A stretch of DNA of 34,378 nucleotides from NCBI RefSeq assembly GCF_010692395.1, contig NZ_JAAHHS010000043.1, forward strand, positions 1 through 34,378, in the 5' to 3' direction. The stretch is from Moorena sp. SIO3H5 (GTDB lineage Bacteria > Cyanobacteriota > Cyanobacteriia > Cyanobacteriales > Coleofasciculaceae). A program made the translations under genes and the position numbers. Shown here one piece after another: positions 1 to 7,250 of the stretch; within the stretch, counting starts at the first letter, position 1, and the number at the start of each line of letters is the position of its first letter. Under the pieces are notes generated by a model, which did no database searches, had not been told where the DNA came from, and saw only the letters and a list, made by a program, of their open reading frames with translations.

Positions 1-2
1 TC

Positions 3-446
3 AAAACTACAGCCTCCGAAGCAGAATTTGTGTTAATTGATGACCAGAATCAAGAGGTTTACCTGACCACCTTGACCCTAGATAACACGAACGGTATTGT
101 GCAACTAAACGTACCGGAAACTGTACCTCTGACCATGGGTAAGCAATACAAGTGGTTTTTCGTACTCGTTTGCGATCCTCAAGAACGTAGCCGAGATCAT
201 TGGGTTCAAGGAATTCTAGAGCGCACTGAACTTAGTCCAGAATTAGCGCTTAATCTAGAGCAGGAGCAAAATACCTTAGAACAAGCAAAACTATATGCTG
301 ATGCTCTGATTTGGCAAGAAACTCTGAGTACTATCGCCCAGTTACGGGATTCCGAGCCCCAAGCATGGGTAGATCTGATCAAATCAGTGGGGTTAGAAGC
401 GATCGCTAACAAACCATTTGTCAATTGCTGCACAGCTAGCAATTAA
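3..446 (+). CDS. DUF928 domain protein, 3' part only (cut by window edge)
   Basis: The frame is open from the first bases of the window, so the gene starts upstream; the in-frame GTG at 30 is probably not its start. What remains is the C-terminal half of a DUF928 protein: a beta-rich stretch ending in YKWFF/CDP, then a helical part (VQGILER, then an alanine/leucine helix, DSEPQAWVDL, SVGLEAIA). This is the same order as the full-length DUF928 gene at 16533-17411, with a matching central motif and helical tail. DUF928 proteins are mostly cyanobacterial and exported; their function is not established. They often sit near CHASE2 genes, which could not be checked here because the upstream side is missing. 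Family assignment is fairly secure; role unknown. Confidence 0.75.
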   Translation, partial: KTTASEAEFVLIDDQNQEVYLTTLTLDNTNGIVQLNVPETVPLTMGKQYKWFFVLVCDPQERSRDHWVQGILERTELSPELALNLEQEQNTLEQAKLYADALIWQETLSTIAQLRDSEPQAWVDLIKSVGLEAIANKPFVNCCTASN

Positions 447-524
447 TCTTAATTAATGTCAGGGTAAGTGCTAGAAAGATTAGTATATATTAGTATATTA
501 ACTTTTATAACTAATCACTACTGA

Positions 525-1148
525 ATGGCTAGACTCTCTGTAGAACTACAGCGCTATTTTTTTGAGGAAGAGCGAGAGCCTCAGGTAAGGCTGGCAGATA
601 TTTTAACCCTAGCGGGAGAACGTATCTTTGGGTTTCTATTTGTTATCCTATCTCTACCTTCTGCTTTGCCCGTTCCAGCACCGGGTTATTCGATTCCCTT
701 TGCGATTGTGATCTTCTTGTTGGCTATTCAGCTCATCGTTGGTGCTAAACGCCCCTGGCTACCCAATAAGATGATGAATGGGAAAATGAAATTGGAAACC
801 GTGCAGGGTTTTCTGAAAATAGGACTCCCTTGGTTGCGGCGAATTGAAGCAGTTACCCGTCCTCGCCTAAGCTATATTTGTACCAGTTTGCCTGGTCGGA
901 TATTTATGGGGAGTGCGATCGCATTAATGTCAATTTCGATGATGATTCCGATTCCAGGGACAAATACCGTTCCAGCGATGGGAATTTTTATAACTGGTTT
1001 TGGCTTAACTGAAGATGATGGCGCAATTAGCCTAGCCGGTTTAGTGGTGTGCCTGATCGGAGCAAGCCTCTCCATCTCAATTATGTTTGCTCTATGGTTT
1101 GGTGGCACAAGTCTAGTTGACCAGATTAAGATTTGGTTGGGTCGTTGA
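525..1148 (+). CDS. ExoD-family exopolysaccharide synthesis membrane protein
   Basis: This 207-aa integral membrane protein matches the ExoD family in length and layout. It has a short cytoplasmic N-terminus, a helix around LAGERIFGFLFVILSLPSAL (about residues 28-47), a proline-rich link (PVPAPGYS), further hydrophobic segments near residues 60-75, 130-150 and 165-195, and the family-like IPIPGTNTVPAMGIF stretch. ExoD was named in rhizobia for an effect on exopolysaccharide production and alkali sensitivity; the biochemical activity is unknown. The gene stands alone, 78 bp after the DUF928 gene on the same strand. The ATG at 525 follows no clear Shine-Dalgarno, which is common in cyanobacteria. 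Confidence 0.8.
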   Translation: MARLSVELQRYFFEEEREPQVRLADILTLAGERIFGFLFVILSLPSALPVPAPGYSIPFAIVIFLLAIQLIVGAKRPWLPNKMMNGKMKLETVQGFLKIGLPWLRRIEAVTRPRLSYICTSLPGRIFMGSAIALMSISMMIPIPGTNTVPAMGIFITGFGLTEDDGAISLAGLVVCLIGASLSISIMFALWFGGTSLVDQIKIWLGR

Positions 1149-1690
1149 AGTTATTCCCACCCACTCCGCGCCTAAGGTTTTCTTTAGGTTAGGGTAATCA
1201 CTAATCGGTAACAAACTTCGCCCCAGTTGTCGGTAACTTCGGGCAAGGTAAAATAGGATCAGGTTAGATTAATTGACCCAAACAGTATAATAAAACTACT
1301 AAGGCTGCTAGGTCTAATCGATAATCGGTAATAAGTAATCGGTAATGAGCAATCGGTAATGAGTAAATAGTAATGGCTAATCACAATTACCATTTACTCA
1401 GGACTTATTACTCAAAGATTTACAAGATCTGACACTATTGATGCTACCGGAGATGATAGTATCTGAAATAGTTAAATTTGACCATGCACGCTTTACCTTT
1501 ATATGGGTTAATACTCCCATCCGCTCCATCTCGACGTGGGTCTAAAAAGGAAAAAGGGAAAATAGATTGTTATAGTATAATCCCTTTAACCTATTGCATT
1601 TAGTGTTTTTCCGAAGTTAATCATTCTGAACATAGTGCCATTCACTGGTATCTACCTAACGAGCGTAGGTATTAAACCAGAGGACATCTA
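1149..1690. other. Intergenic region with degenerate ~7/14-bp repeats
   Basis: No convincing gene. Around 1316-1374 imperfect copies of a GGTAATnAG/TAATCG unit follow one another and a partial inverse copy follows near 1380-1400, as in the short tandemly repeated repeats of filamentous cyanobacteria. A small inverted repeat (CCTAAGG/TTTAGG, 1172-1189) could end exoD transcription, but it lacks a strong T-run. A 39-codon ORF starting near 1484 has no supporting evidence. Confidence 0.5.
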
Positions 1691-2071
1691 TTATGACTCA
1701 GTTGGCTTTGGGGAATCCCTAAGCTTTTCACTGGGCCGCTTCTGAGGACGTAAGGGAGTGGAGTCGGTTAAGTTGTCTTCAAGAACCATACGCTGTTCCA
1801 TTTGACGGAGAAAATAACCAGTCATCATGGCTGAAGCCAGCAATCCAGCTAAATTTTCCCGATCAGTGGTGATTTGAACATTAAAGTTTTCTGATGGCAG
1901 CATCCCTACTAGCCCCTGAACGTTCTGAGAGATGATTTGTTGGATTTCAGGGCTAGCAGACTTTGCAATCCTTGCTAAAACATCAGAAGGTTGATTCTGG
2001 AGGTATTGCAGCAGTTGGTTCGGTTGAGGCTCTGCTCCTGGGGAACTTAGAAAATCGGGGTTGAATACCAT
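1691..2071 (-). CDS. DUF760 family protein
   Basis: This 126-aa soluble protein of the DUF760 family is found across cyanobacteria and in plastid lineages. The recognisable core runs from about residue 20 to 95: LLQYLQNQ, VLARIAKSASPEIQQIIS, NVQGLVGMLPSE, then the very conserved block TTDRENLAGLLASAMMTGYF followed by LRQMEQRM. The C-terminal 30 residues are polar, proline- and lysine-rich and probably disordered. The function is unknown; no catalytic motif is visible. It is transcribed in the same direction as the scpB/ABC genes but 170 bp downstream of scpB, with room for its own promoter. Confidence 0.8.
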   Translation of the reverse strand: MVFNPDFLSSPGAEPQPNQLLQYLQNQPSDVLARIAKSASPEIQQIISQNVQGLVGMLPSENFNVQITTDRENLAGLLASAMMTGYFLRQMEQRMVLEDNLTDSTPLRPQKRPSEKLRDSPKPTES

Positions 2072-2241
2072 TAGGAATTTTAGGTTTAACCTGCTTCATC
2101 TCGACTTTTCTATACTCTAAACGATTGTGAGATAAACTGAATCAGCTTTCGGGGATAAATCTAAGTTTTTTCGGTAGAAATTCTGAGGAAAAAACCTTAC
2201 TTCAAGATTTCTTTAAGTTATTGAAACCCTTAGCATAGCTT

Positions 2242-2715
2242 CTATTGGGGTGGCAGTAGCTGCTGAACTTCAAAGTGTTGATGAAATTTTTCGGTAACTT
2301 GTAACCAGTAGGAGCGCCCCTCAGTTTGTCTACGTTTCTGGACAAAATCGAGCTCGACCAGTTCCTGGATATGTTGATACGCTCCACTACCACGAAGGTT
2401 GACTAGGTCAGCTTGAGTAATCGGACCTTTAAGGGCGATCGCAGCTAAAGTCCTCAAAGCACCTGTGCCCAATTCAGCGGGAATTAAGTTTTGCAGTAAT
2501 TTACTAAACGTGGCTCGTAACTGTAAGCTATACCCAGCAGGGGTTTCCACAACTTCTAAAGCACTGTCCCGGTGGGCATAGTCTGCCATCAGTTCAATCA
2601 AGCCATCCGCCACTTTTTCGCGATCGCATTGGGCATACTCTGAGATTTCCTCTATAGAGACGGGCTGTCCCTTCAAGTATAGAATCGCTTCAATTTGGGT
2701 AGCTAGACGAGGCAT
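2242..2715 (-). CDS. scpB: Segregation and condensation protein ScpB
   Basis: ScpB is the winged-helix kleisin-partner subunit of the SMC-ScpA-ScpB condensin complex used in chromosome segregation. The 157-aa product starts with the family hallmark (MPRLATQIEAILYLKG, then QPVSIEEIS) and has a first winged helix to about residue 75. The second carries the conserved RTLAAIALKGPITQADLVNLRG stretch (about 88-109) and ends soon after RRQTEGRSYWLQVTEKF. Cyanobacterial ScpB proteins are short like this one. It lies 15 bp downstream of the ABC ATPase on the same strand and is probably co-transcribed, although no functional link is known. scpA is not in the window. Confidence 0.88.
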   Translation of the reverse strand: MPRLATQIEAILYLKGQPVSIEEISEYAQCDREKVADGLIELMADYAHRDSALEVVETPAGYSLQLRATFSKLLQNLIPAELGTGALRTLAAIALKGPITQADLVNLRGSGAYQHIQELVELDFVQKRRQTEGRSYWLQVTEKFHQHFEVQQLLPPQ

Positions 2716-2730
2716 TGTTTTAATTCGCTT

Positions 2731-3606
2731 CTAATCCAATTGGCGTCCTGTCAGTTCAACAAAGATATCTTCCAAGTTGGAGGGACGAACCATCACACCA
2801 GTTTTATCGGGTAAACTTTCGAGATAGCCACTCGCAAGTTCCAGAGTCGGAAAAAATTTGTATTCAAAGCGTTCTGAGAGTTGTTTGATCAGTAATCCTT
2901 CCCCATGTTGGTGGCGCAACTGTTCAAATGTACCTAATTCGATTAGTTTACCAGAATCCATGATACCGATCCTTCCTGGCTTGCCAGCGCCATAGCGATC
3001 GCATAAAAACTCCACTTCTTCCATATAGTGGGTAGTTAGCAATATCGTCATACCTTGGCGATTCAAATCCCGAATAATTTCCCACAGGCGACGGCGGGTT
3101 TGGGGGTCTAATCCTACTGTAGGCTCATCCAAAAACAGAATCTTCGGTTGATGTAACAGCGCTCTAGCAATTTGCAACCGACGCTTCATTCCCCCAGACA
3201 GAGTTTTCACTAAACTATCCCGTCGGTCTATTAGCTCTACATACTCTAACCACTGATTAATCAGCCGCTTACGCCCAGGATTGGCAATGTGATGCAGCCG
3301 TGCGTGGAGTTCCATATTTTCCCAGACAGTCAGGTCAATATCCACGCTAGTTTGCTGCAAGACCACACCAATATTTTCCTTGACCTGCTCTTTTTCTTCC
3401 ACAACGTCGTAACCCGCTACCTTAATTTGACCCTTGGTCGGTTCAGATAACGTAGTTAGCATCCGAATTGTCGTGGATTTACCAGCACCATTCGGACCAA
3501 GCAAACCAAATATCTCTCCTGATTCAATGGTAAAGGAGAGGTCATTGACTACTGGGACCTTATCGTAGATTTTGTAGATGTTCTGGAGAGAAACAGCTGG
3601 GGGCAT
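2731..3606 (-). CDS. ABC transporter ATP-binding protein (DrrA/CcmA-like)
   Basis: The 291-aa stand-alone nucleotide-binding subunit has all ABC motifs. Walker A is GPNGAGKST (residues 37-45), the Q-loop lies near VVLQQ (81-85), the signature LSGGM is at 136-140, Walker B ILFLDE at 156-161, and the switch His is in TTHYMEE (H193). Order, length and the C-terminal ~80 residues, ending in a NLEDIFVELTGR box, fit the DrrA-type subfamily, which pairs with a separate ABC-2 permease. No permease gene is adjacent here, so partner and substrate are unknown. It is the first gene of a probable two-gene unit with scpB. The ATG at 3606 is well placed for the N-terminal AVSLQNIYKIY strand. Confidence 0.9.
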   Translation of the reverse strand: MPPAVSLQNIYKIYDKVPVVNDLSFTIESGEIFGLLGPNGAGKSTTIRMLTTLSEPTKGQIKVAGYDVVEEKEQVKENIGVVLQQTSVDIDLTVWENMELHARLHHIANPGRKRLINQWLEYVELIDRRDSLVKTLSGGMKRRLQIARALLHQPKILFLDEPTVGLDPQTRRRLWEIIRDLNRQGMTILLTTHYMEEVEFLCDRYGAGKPGRIGIMDSGKLIELGTFEQLRHQHGEGLLIKQLSERFEYKFFPTLELASGYLESLPDKTGVMVRPSNLEDIFVELTGRQLD

Positions 3607-4123
3607 AGATTCCTTAGTATGTATCCGATTGAGTCAATAGGCTTAAGGTAACCTGCTTGTACACCACAGGTTAGAAGGAAATTATATCATGTCGATAGAT
3701 AGCAATTATCATAGCTATGACGTACATAATTTCGGGATTTTAGGGAACAGGTAACAGATAATAGGAAATAGTAAAGCGCACCTCACAGGGAATCAAAGTC
3801 AAATAATACTGTACCTCATAACTGCGATCAACGCTATTATTCCGTGAATAAAAACAGCAGTAATCGCAAATTTACCCACAAATATCACTGCTACAGTTGT
3901 ATTCATCCATATTAACGGTCATGTAATTAACATAGTTTTTTTTTGTATTTTTACTTTAAAATTATTAAAATTAAGTATTATTATAGATAGACAAATAATC
4001 AATTTGTAGGTTAAAACAAATAGGGGCTGTGTAAGCTATAGCGCGTGTCGCGTATCAGCTATCAGCTTATGCGCTACGCGCACGCTGCGCGAACATATTT
4101 TGAAGAAAACAAGTAACCATGTC

Positions 4124-4218
4124 TTGATGCAGTCGCTAATGGGGGAAACCACGGCAGTCGCTCATGGGGGAGACCCCCAAGACCGCGCTGCCTTCCCAAG
4201 ACCGCGCTGCATCGCTTG
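4124..4218 (+). repeat. Dispersed ~95-bp repeat (GATGCAGTCGCT...CGCTGCATCGC)
   Basis: The stretch begins with GATGCAGTCGCT and ends with CGCTGCATCGCT, so its ends are roughly inverted. In between it contains CATGGGGGAGACCCCCAAGACC and internal duplications of CAGTCGCT and of AAGACCGCGCTGC. A diverged copy on the opposite strand is at 6851-6950. It is probably a non-coding mobile or REP-like sequence. Confidence 0.6.
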
Positions 4219-4270
4219 GTTTAATCTCTGTTACGTCAGCTGACGGCACTTCAAGTAGCGTGAGCTTTTA

Positions 4271-4312
4271 GCTGACGGCTGACGGCTGACGGCTGACGGC
4301 TGACGGCTGACG
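4271..4312 (+). repeat. Heptanucleotide array (GCTGACG)x6
   Basis: Six perfect tandem copies of GCTGACG lie about 70 bp upstream of the next gene's start. A related TCAGCTGACGGCA sequence precedes it at 4236. Perfect identity between units suggests recent slippage. Confidence 0.9.
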
Positions 4313-4379
4313 GGGCTGTTCCTTTGGTTACTCTATTAGTTATCAGCTACCGTTATTGACTTTAATAGTAGAATTGAGT

Positions 4380-5888
4380 ATGGCAATATTTCGGATTTCA
4401 GGTCGGGTAATCGATCCAAACACCAGTGGCTTCGTTTCAGGATTACGGGTTGAAGCATGGGATAAAGACCTTATTGTCAACAACTTGGTGGGTAGCGCCA
4501 TCACTGATGACCATGGCAGCTTTGGAATGGAATTCGATGAATCCTATTTTCAAGAACTGTTCTCTGACCAACGACCAGACATTTTTTTTAAAGTATTTTG
4601 TGATCAGCAACTGCTCAAAAGCACCGAGGATTCAGTGCTGTGGAATTTAGACATTGGCGATACTGAAGTTTTAATCACTATGGATAACTATAGCAAAGAT
4701 AACGTTTACCAAAAATACCTCCAAGCTGCTGAAAAAGATGCTAAAGAGAATCCCAAACTATTATATATCGGTATTGATAATTCACCATACAAACAGCAAA
4801 TTAAAGATTATCCCTCCCGCCTGACCCAGAAACCCGATGGTAAACATCTAGTGTCTGGAATTAAAGCGGATCAGACTTTCAGTCCTTATCCAATTCTGGG
4901 GCAACTTCCAGAGATTGATCAGCAAGGGTTAGAGTTTCTCCATCAAGACATCAAAGAAGCTTGTATCTGTGTTGGTAGTTTTGTAGAGCAAGAGTTCAAG
5001 GTGAAATGGTTGGGACGAAATGCCCTAAGTAATGACGAATTCTGGAGTGGTACTAAGATTATCCCCATTATTAATCTAGTGTCTCGCCTTAATAGCAAAT
5101 CTCCTAATGACGATCTTGATAAGTGTACAATTCGAGGCACAGACCGAGCTGGAAATCAAAGGGATATTCCTGTCTCTGATTTAATCACAGATGTGATAAG
5201 TTATAACTACAATACAGCAAGTTCTAATTGCTTAGGGGCAATGTTAAAGCGCTTTGCTCCCCAAATGGACTTGGAAAATTGGCTTAAGCAGATTACAGGC
5301 AATGATAGCCTGATTTTCCGTGGCAGATATGGGGAAAAACCCTTTATCGAGTACCCCCAGTTGTTTGGTAGCACAACCAAAAGCATAATTCTAACTGCTG
5401 ACCCTGAACCCCCTCAATGGGAAAGTAATACTATATCCGCTTATGATTTAAATCGGATGATCTCAATGGTGGGTTGGCATAATTACATACCGGAACCATG
5501 CCAGCTACCAGGAGTTAAGTGGGATAGTCTCGAAAGTATTATCAGAGCAATGGGGAACGATCCAGCTCGGTTAATTGATTTAGCTATTAAAGAGTTGGGT
5601 TTGTTGAATGTGATTGATTCAACCGTGATTATCTCAAAACTCGGCAACGGAGTTACCAGTATCAGGAAGAGAACCGAAGCGGTTTATGTCGCCCTAGTGA
5701 AATTAGTTAAGCCTAGTCTTGACGATTCCCTCAAGCCAGGTAAATTAATTACCTTCAGTATGGCGCTACGGGGAGCAAAAGTGCTTGATCCAAGAGATTT
5801 CAATCGTGAAGCGGTGGAACTTGATGCCAGAATAGCAACAGAAGTGACAGAGATTTTGCGCAGAGCGGTGATGGGTGAATTGGTTTGA
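4380..5888 (+). CDS. Transthyretin-like domain + probable serine beta-lactamase-fold hydrolase
   Basis: I chose the ATG at 4380 (502 aa) over an upstream in-frame TTG because the first beta strand (FRISGRVID) begins right after it. Residues 1-100 resemble a transthyretin/carboxypeptidase-regulatory-like beta sandwich (GRVIDPNTSG, VEAWDKDL, TDDHGSFGMEF). Residues ~180-450 lack an obvious label but carry the ordered signature of class A-type serine hydrolases: an S-x-x-K box in FWSGTK (S223, K226) at the start of a hydrophobic helix, an SDN-like box in YNTASSN (S281-N283) followed by a helix, and a KTG-like box KLG (420-422) followed by a strand. Spacing and helix pattern fit the penicillin-recognising fold, though KTG and SDN are not canonical. 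No signal peptide is visible, so a cell-wall substrate is doubtful. The fold call is inference; family membership was not searched. Confidence 0.55.
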   Translation: MAIFRISGRVIDPNTSGFVSGLRVEAWDKDLIVNNLVGSAITDDHGSFGMEFDESYFQELFSDQRPDIFFKVFCDQQLLKSTEDSVLWNLDIGDTEVLITMDNYSKDNVYQKYLQAAEKDAKENPKLLYIGIDNSPYKQQIKDYPSRLTQKPDGKHLVSGIKADQTFSPYPILGQLPEIDQQGLEFLHQDIKEACICVGSFVEQEFKVKWLGRNALSNDEFWSGTKIIPIINLVSRLNSKSPNDDLDKCTIRGTDRAGNQRDIPVSDLITDVISYNYNTASSNCLGAMLKRFAPQMDLENWLKQITGNDSLIFRGRYGEKPFIEYPQLFGSTTKSIILTADPEPPQWESNTISAYDLNRMISMVGWHNYIPEPCQLPGVKWDSLESIIRAMGNDPARLIDLAIKELGLLNVIDSTVIISKLGNGVTSIRKRTEAVYVALVKLVKPSLDDSLKPGKLITFSMALRGAKVLDPRDFNREAVELDARIATEVTEILRRAVMGELV

Positions 5889-5930
5889 ATATAGTGTCAA
5901 TTGGGTGAAGTACTTTGGTCCTTGATTTTA

Positions 5931-5962
5931 GGGAGTAGGGAGCAGGGAGCAGGGAGCAGGAA
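5931..5962. repeat. Heptad array (GGGAGCA type)
   Basis: About four copies of GGGAGTA/GGGAGCA stand in the gap between the hydrolase-like gene and the 2TM gene. The same unit, inverted, forms the array at 7106-7176. Confidence 0.85.
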
Positions 5963-6130
5963 AAAATCCTGTGTACTTCACTTGTGATCAGAATTGCTAT
6001 AGCCAGTTTGATCAATCTTCACCGTAAGTGTCCGGTTACTGTCTCAAGTCCAAGTAAATGTAAGTAGTTATATCAAGTCCGGTTAATTATTTCCCAAGTA
6101 GTCTCTGGATTGTACGCCAGAAGGGATATC

Positions 6131-6757
6131 ATGATTATTCAACCGGACTTGATATTATATCATGGCCAGAAACGTTTTATGCTTGGGTTTTTTAGGGTCG
6201 GGTTGAGACAAAAATTGAAAGCCGTGTGGGTACAAAAACCTAAAGAAAAAAAGTATATCTTCTCGTCTAACTACTACAAGATTTTCTTGGATATCCAAAG
6301 ACGATGTGACTTTCAAATTTCTTTTTCAAAGTTTCTTTTGTCCCTTTTCTTTGTTCTGCAATATACTATCCCTATTTTTTTAGCAGCTATCGGAGGTATT
6401 ACGGCAGGTAATGACTTATTGGTCTCGTTTCTTCAAGAATTTTTTACTGCTGATCAAGCCGAAAATATCGTCAAGTTTTTTATATTTTTTATTAGTGTAT
6501 TAGGGACATTATTCGGCACCATAAGTGCCACAACTAACCCTTCGGAAAGCTATGATAATGCAGCAGCGTTTCATAACAAATTTTCTGAGTTTAAGATTAA
6601 TTTAGCGATAGATATGAGAAATCTTGAACTTACCAATGCTATGGAAGAAGAGTACCTGCAGCTTCTGAAGGAAAAAAATGCTAATCTTTCTGAATTGATT
6701 GAGGAATATAATCAGAAACGGTCGATTGATAAGAATCCAGTAGGGGGAGACAATTAA
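6131..6757 (+). CDS. Two-TM protein resembling SLATT/DUF4231 effectors
   Basis: The ATG at 6131 is preferred because an AAGGG Shine-Dalgarno lies 5-6 bases upstream; an in-frame TTG at 6110 has none. The 208-aa protein has a basic N-terminus (to about 60), two transmembrane segments (about 67-90 and 113-133) separated by a short loop, then a charged helical C-terminus. The C-terminus opens with NPSESYDNAAAFHNKFSEF and continues as a coiled-coil-like helix. This layout (2TM followed by an amphipathic helix with A/H residues) resembles SLATT domains, predicted pore-forming effectors of bacterial conflict systems. No SMODS or SLOG partner is adjacent; the NB-ARC/protease operon 0.5 kb away converges with it. 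The assignment rests on topology, not on a database match. Confidence 0.45.
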   Translation: MIIQPDLILYHGQKRFMLGFFRVGLRQKLKAVWVQKPKEKKYIFSSNYYKIFLDIQRRCDFQISFSKFLLSLFFVLQYTIPIFLAAIGGITAGNDLLVSFLQEFFTADQAENIVKFFIFFISVLGTLFGTISATTNPSESYDNAAAFHNKFSEFKINLAIDMRNLELTNAMEEEYLQLLKEKNANLSELIEEYNQKRSIDKNPVGGDN

Positions 6758-6764
6758 GAGGGAG

Positions 6765-6841
6765 AGGTGTGGGGAGATGGGGAGATGGGGAGATGGGGAG
6801 ATGGGGAGATGGAGAGATGGAGAGATGGGGAGATGGGGGAG
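6765..6841 (+). repeat. Heptad array (GGGGAGAT type)
   Basis: About ten tandem copies of a GGAGATG heptad (variants GGGGAGATG and GGAGAGATG) follow directly after the stop codon of the 2TM gene. The inverse unit (CCCCATCT) forms the arrays near 16433-16492 and 20354-20406. Confidence 0.9.
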
Positions 6842-6850
6842 GTTTTTATT

Positions 6851-6950
6851 AAGCGATGCAGGGCGGTCTTGGGGGTTTCCACGGGGCTTACAAGGTGCGG
6901 ACGCAGGTTCCGCACACAGCCCCTCCCCATGAGCGACTGCATCAAGACAG
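6851..6950 (-). repeat. Inverted, diverged copy of the 4124-4218 repeat
   Basis: On the plus strand this reads AGCGATGCAG, GGTCTTGGGGGTTTCC, then CCCCATGAGCGACTGCATCA, which is the reverse complement of the 4124-4218 element's ends and centre. The middle has an extra GTGCGGACGCAGGTTCCGCAC inverted segment. The two copies bracket the hydrolase-like and 2TM genes in opposite orientation. Confidence 0.55.
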
Positions 6951-7105
6951 GGTAATTATCCTGACATGATATAAGAGGGGAAAGTCTGCGAGGTGTCGGG
7001 AGCAGCTGGCTCTCCAAGACCTTGCTCCATCGCTTTTTTTGATCAATCCTTTGTTTATAGCAGTTTTAATCCTAGTGAGGTACACAAAATTTTTGTCCTT
7101 TTCCC

Positions 7106-7176
7106 TCTTCTCTTTTCCCTGTTCCCTCTTCCCTGCTCCCTGCTCCCTGCTCCCTGCTCCCTGCTCCCTGCTCCCT
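7106..7176. repeat. Heptad array (CCCTGCT type) at the end of the STAND gene
   Basis: Tandem CCCTGCT/CCCTGTT/CCCTCTT heptads lie between converging genes, about 75 bp beyond the stop codon of the NB-ARC gene. The last six copies are perfect. Confidence 0.9.
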
Positions 7177-7250
7177 AAAAACCAGAAATTTGTACCTCAC
7201 AAGTCGTATAATTGCTATATTTACATCTCCACTAACAATACTTCGCAACT

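Larger units (their letters stand above)
3607..4379. other. AT-rich intergenic region with several repeat families
   Basis: No gene is supported. In order it holds degenerate heptads near 3744-3775, an AT-rich stretch (3930-4010), a palindrome-type repeat GCGCTACGCGCACGCTGCGCGAAC (4070-4093; a second copy is at 14723-14746), the dispersed repeat at 4124-4218, and the heptad array at 4271-4312. The promoter of the 4380 gene must lie here, but no clear -35/-10 pair is visible. Confidence 0.55.

Noticed and set aside
1484..1603. 39-codon ORF starting MHALPLYGL
   Set aside because: It has no ribosome-binding site, no clear neighbours and no recognisable family; kept only as intergenic.
6754..7178. 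Short Pro/Ser-rich ORFs on both strands
   Set aside because: They are translations of heptad arrays (GGGGAGATG and CCCTGCT) with periodic peptides and no ribosome-binding sites.
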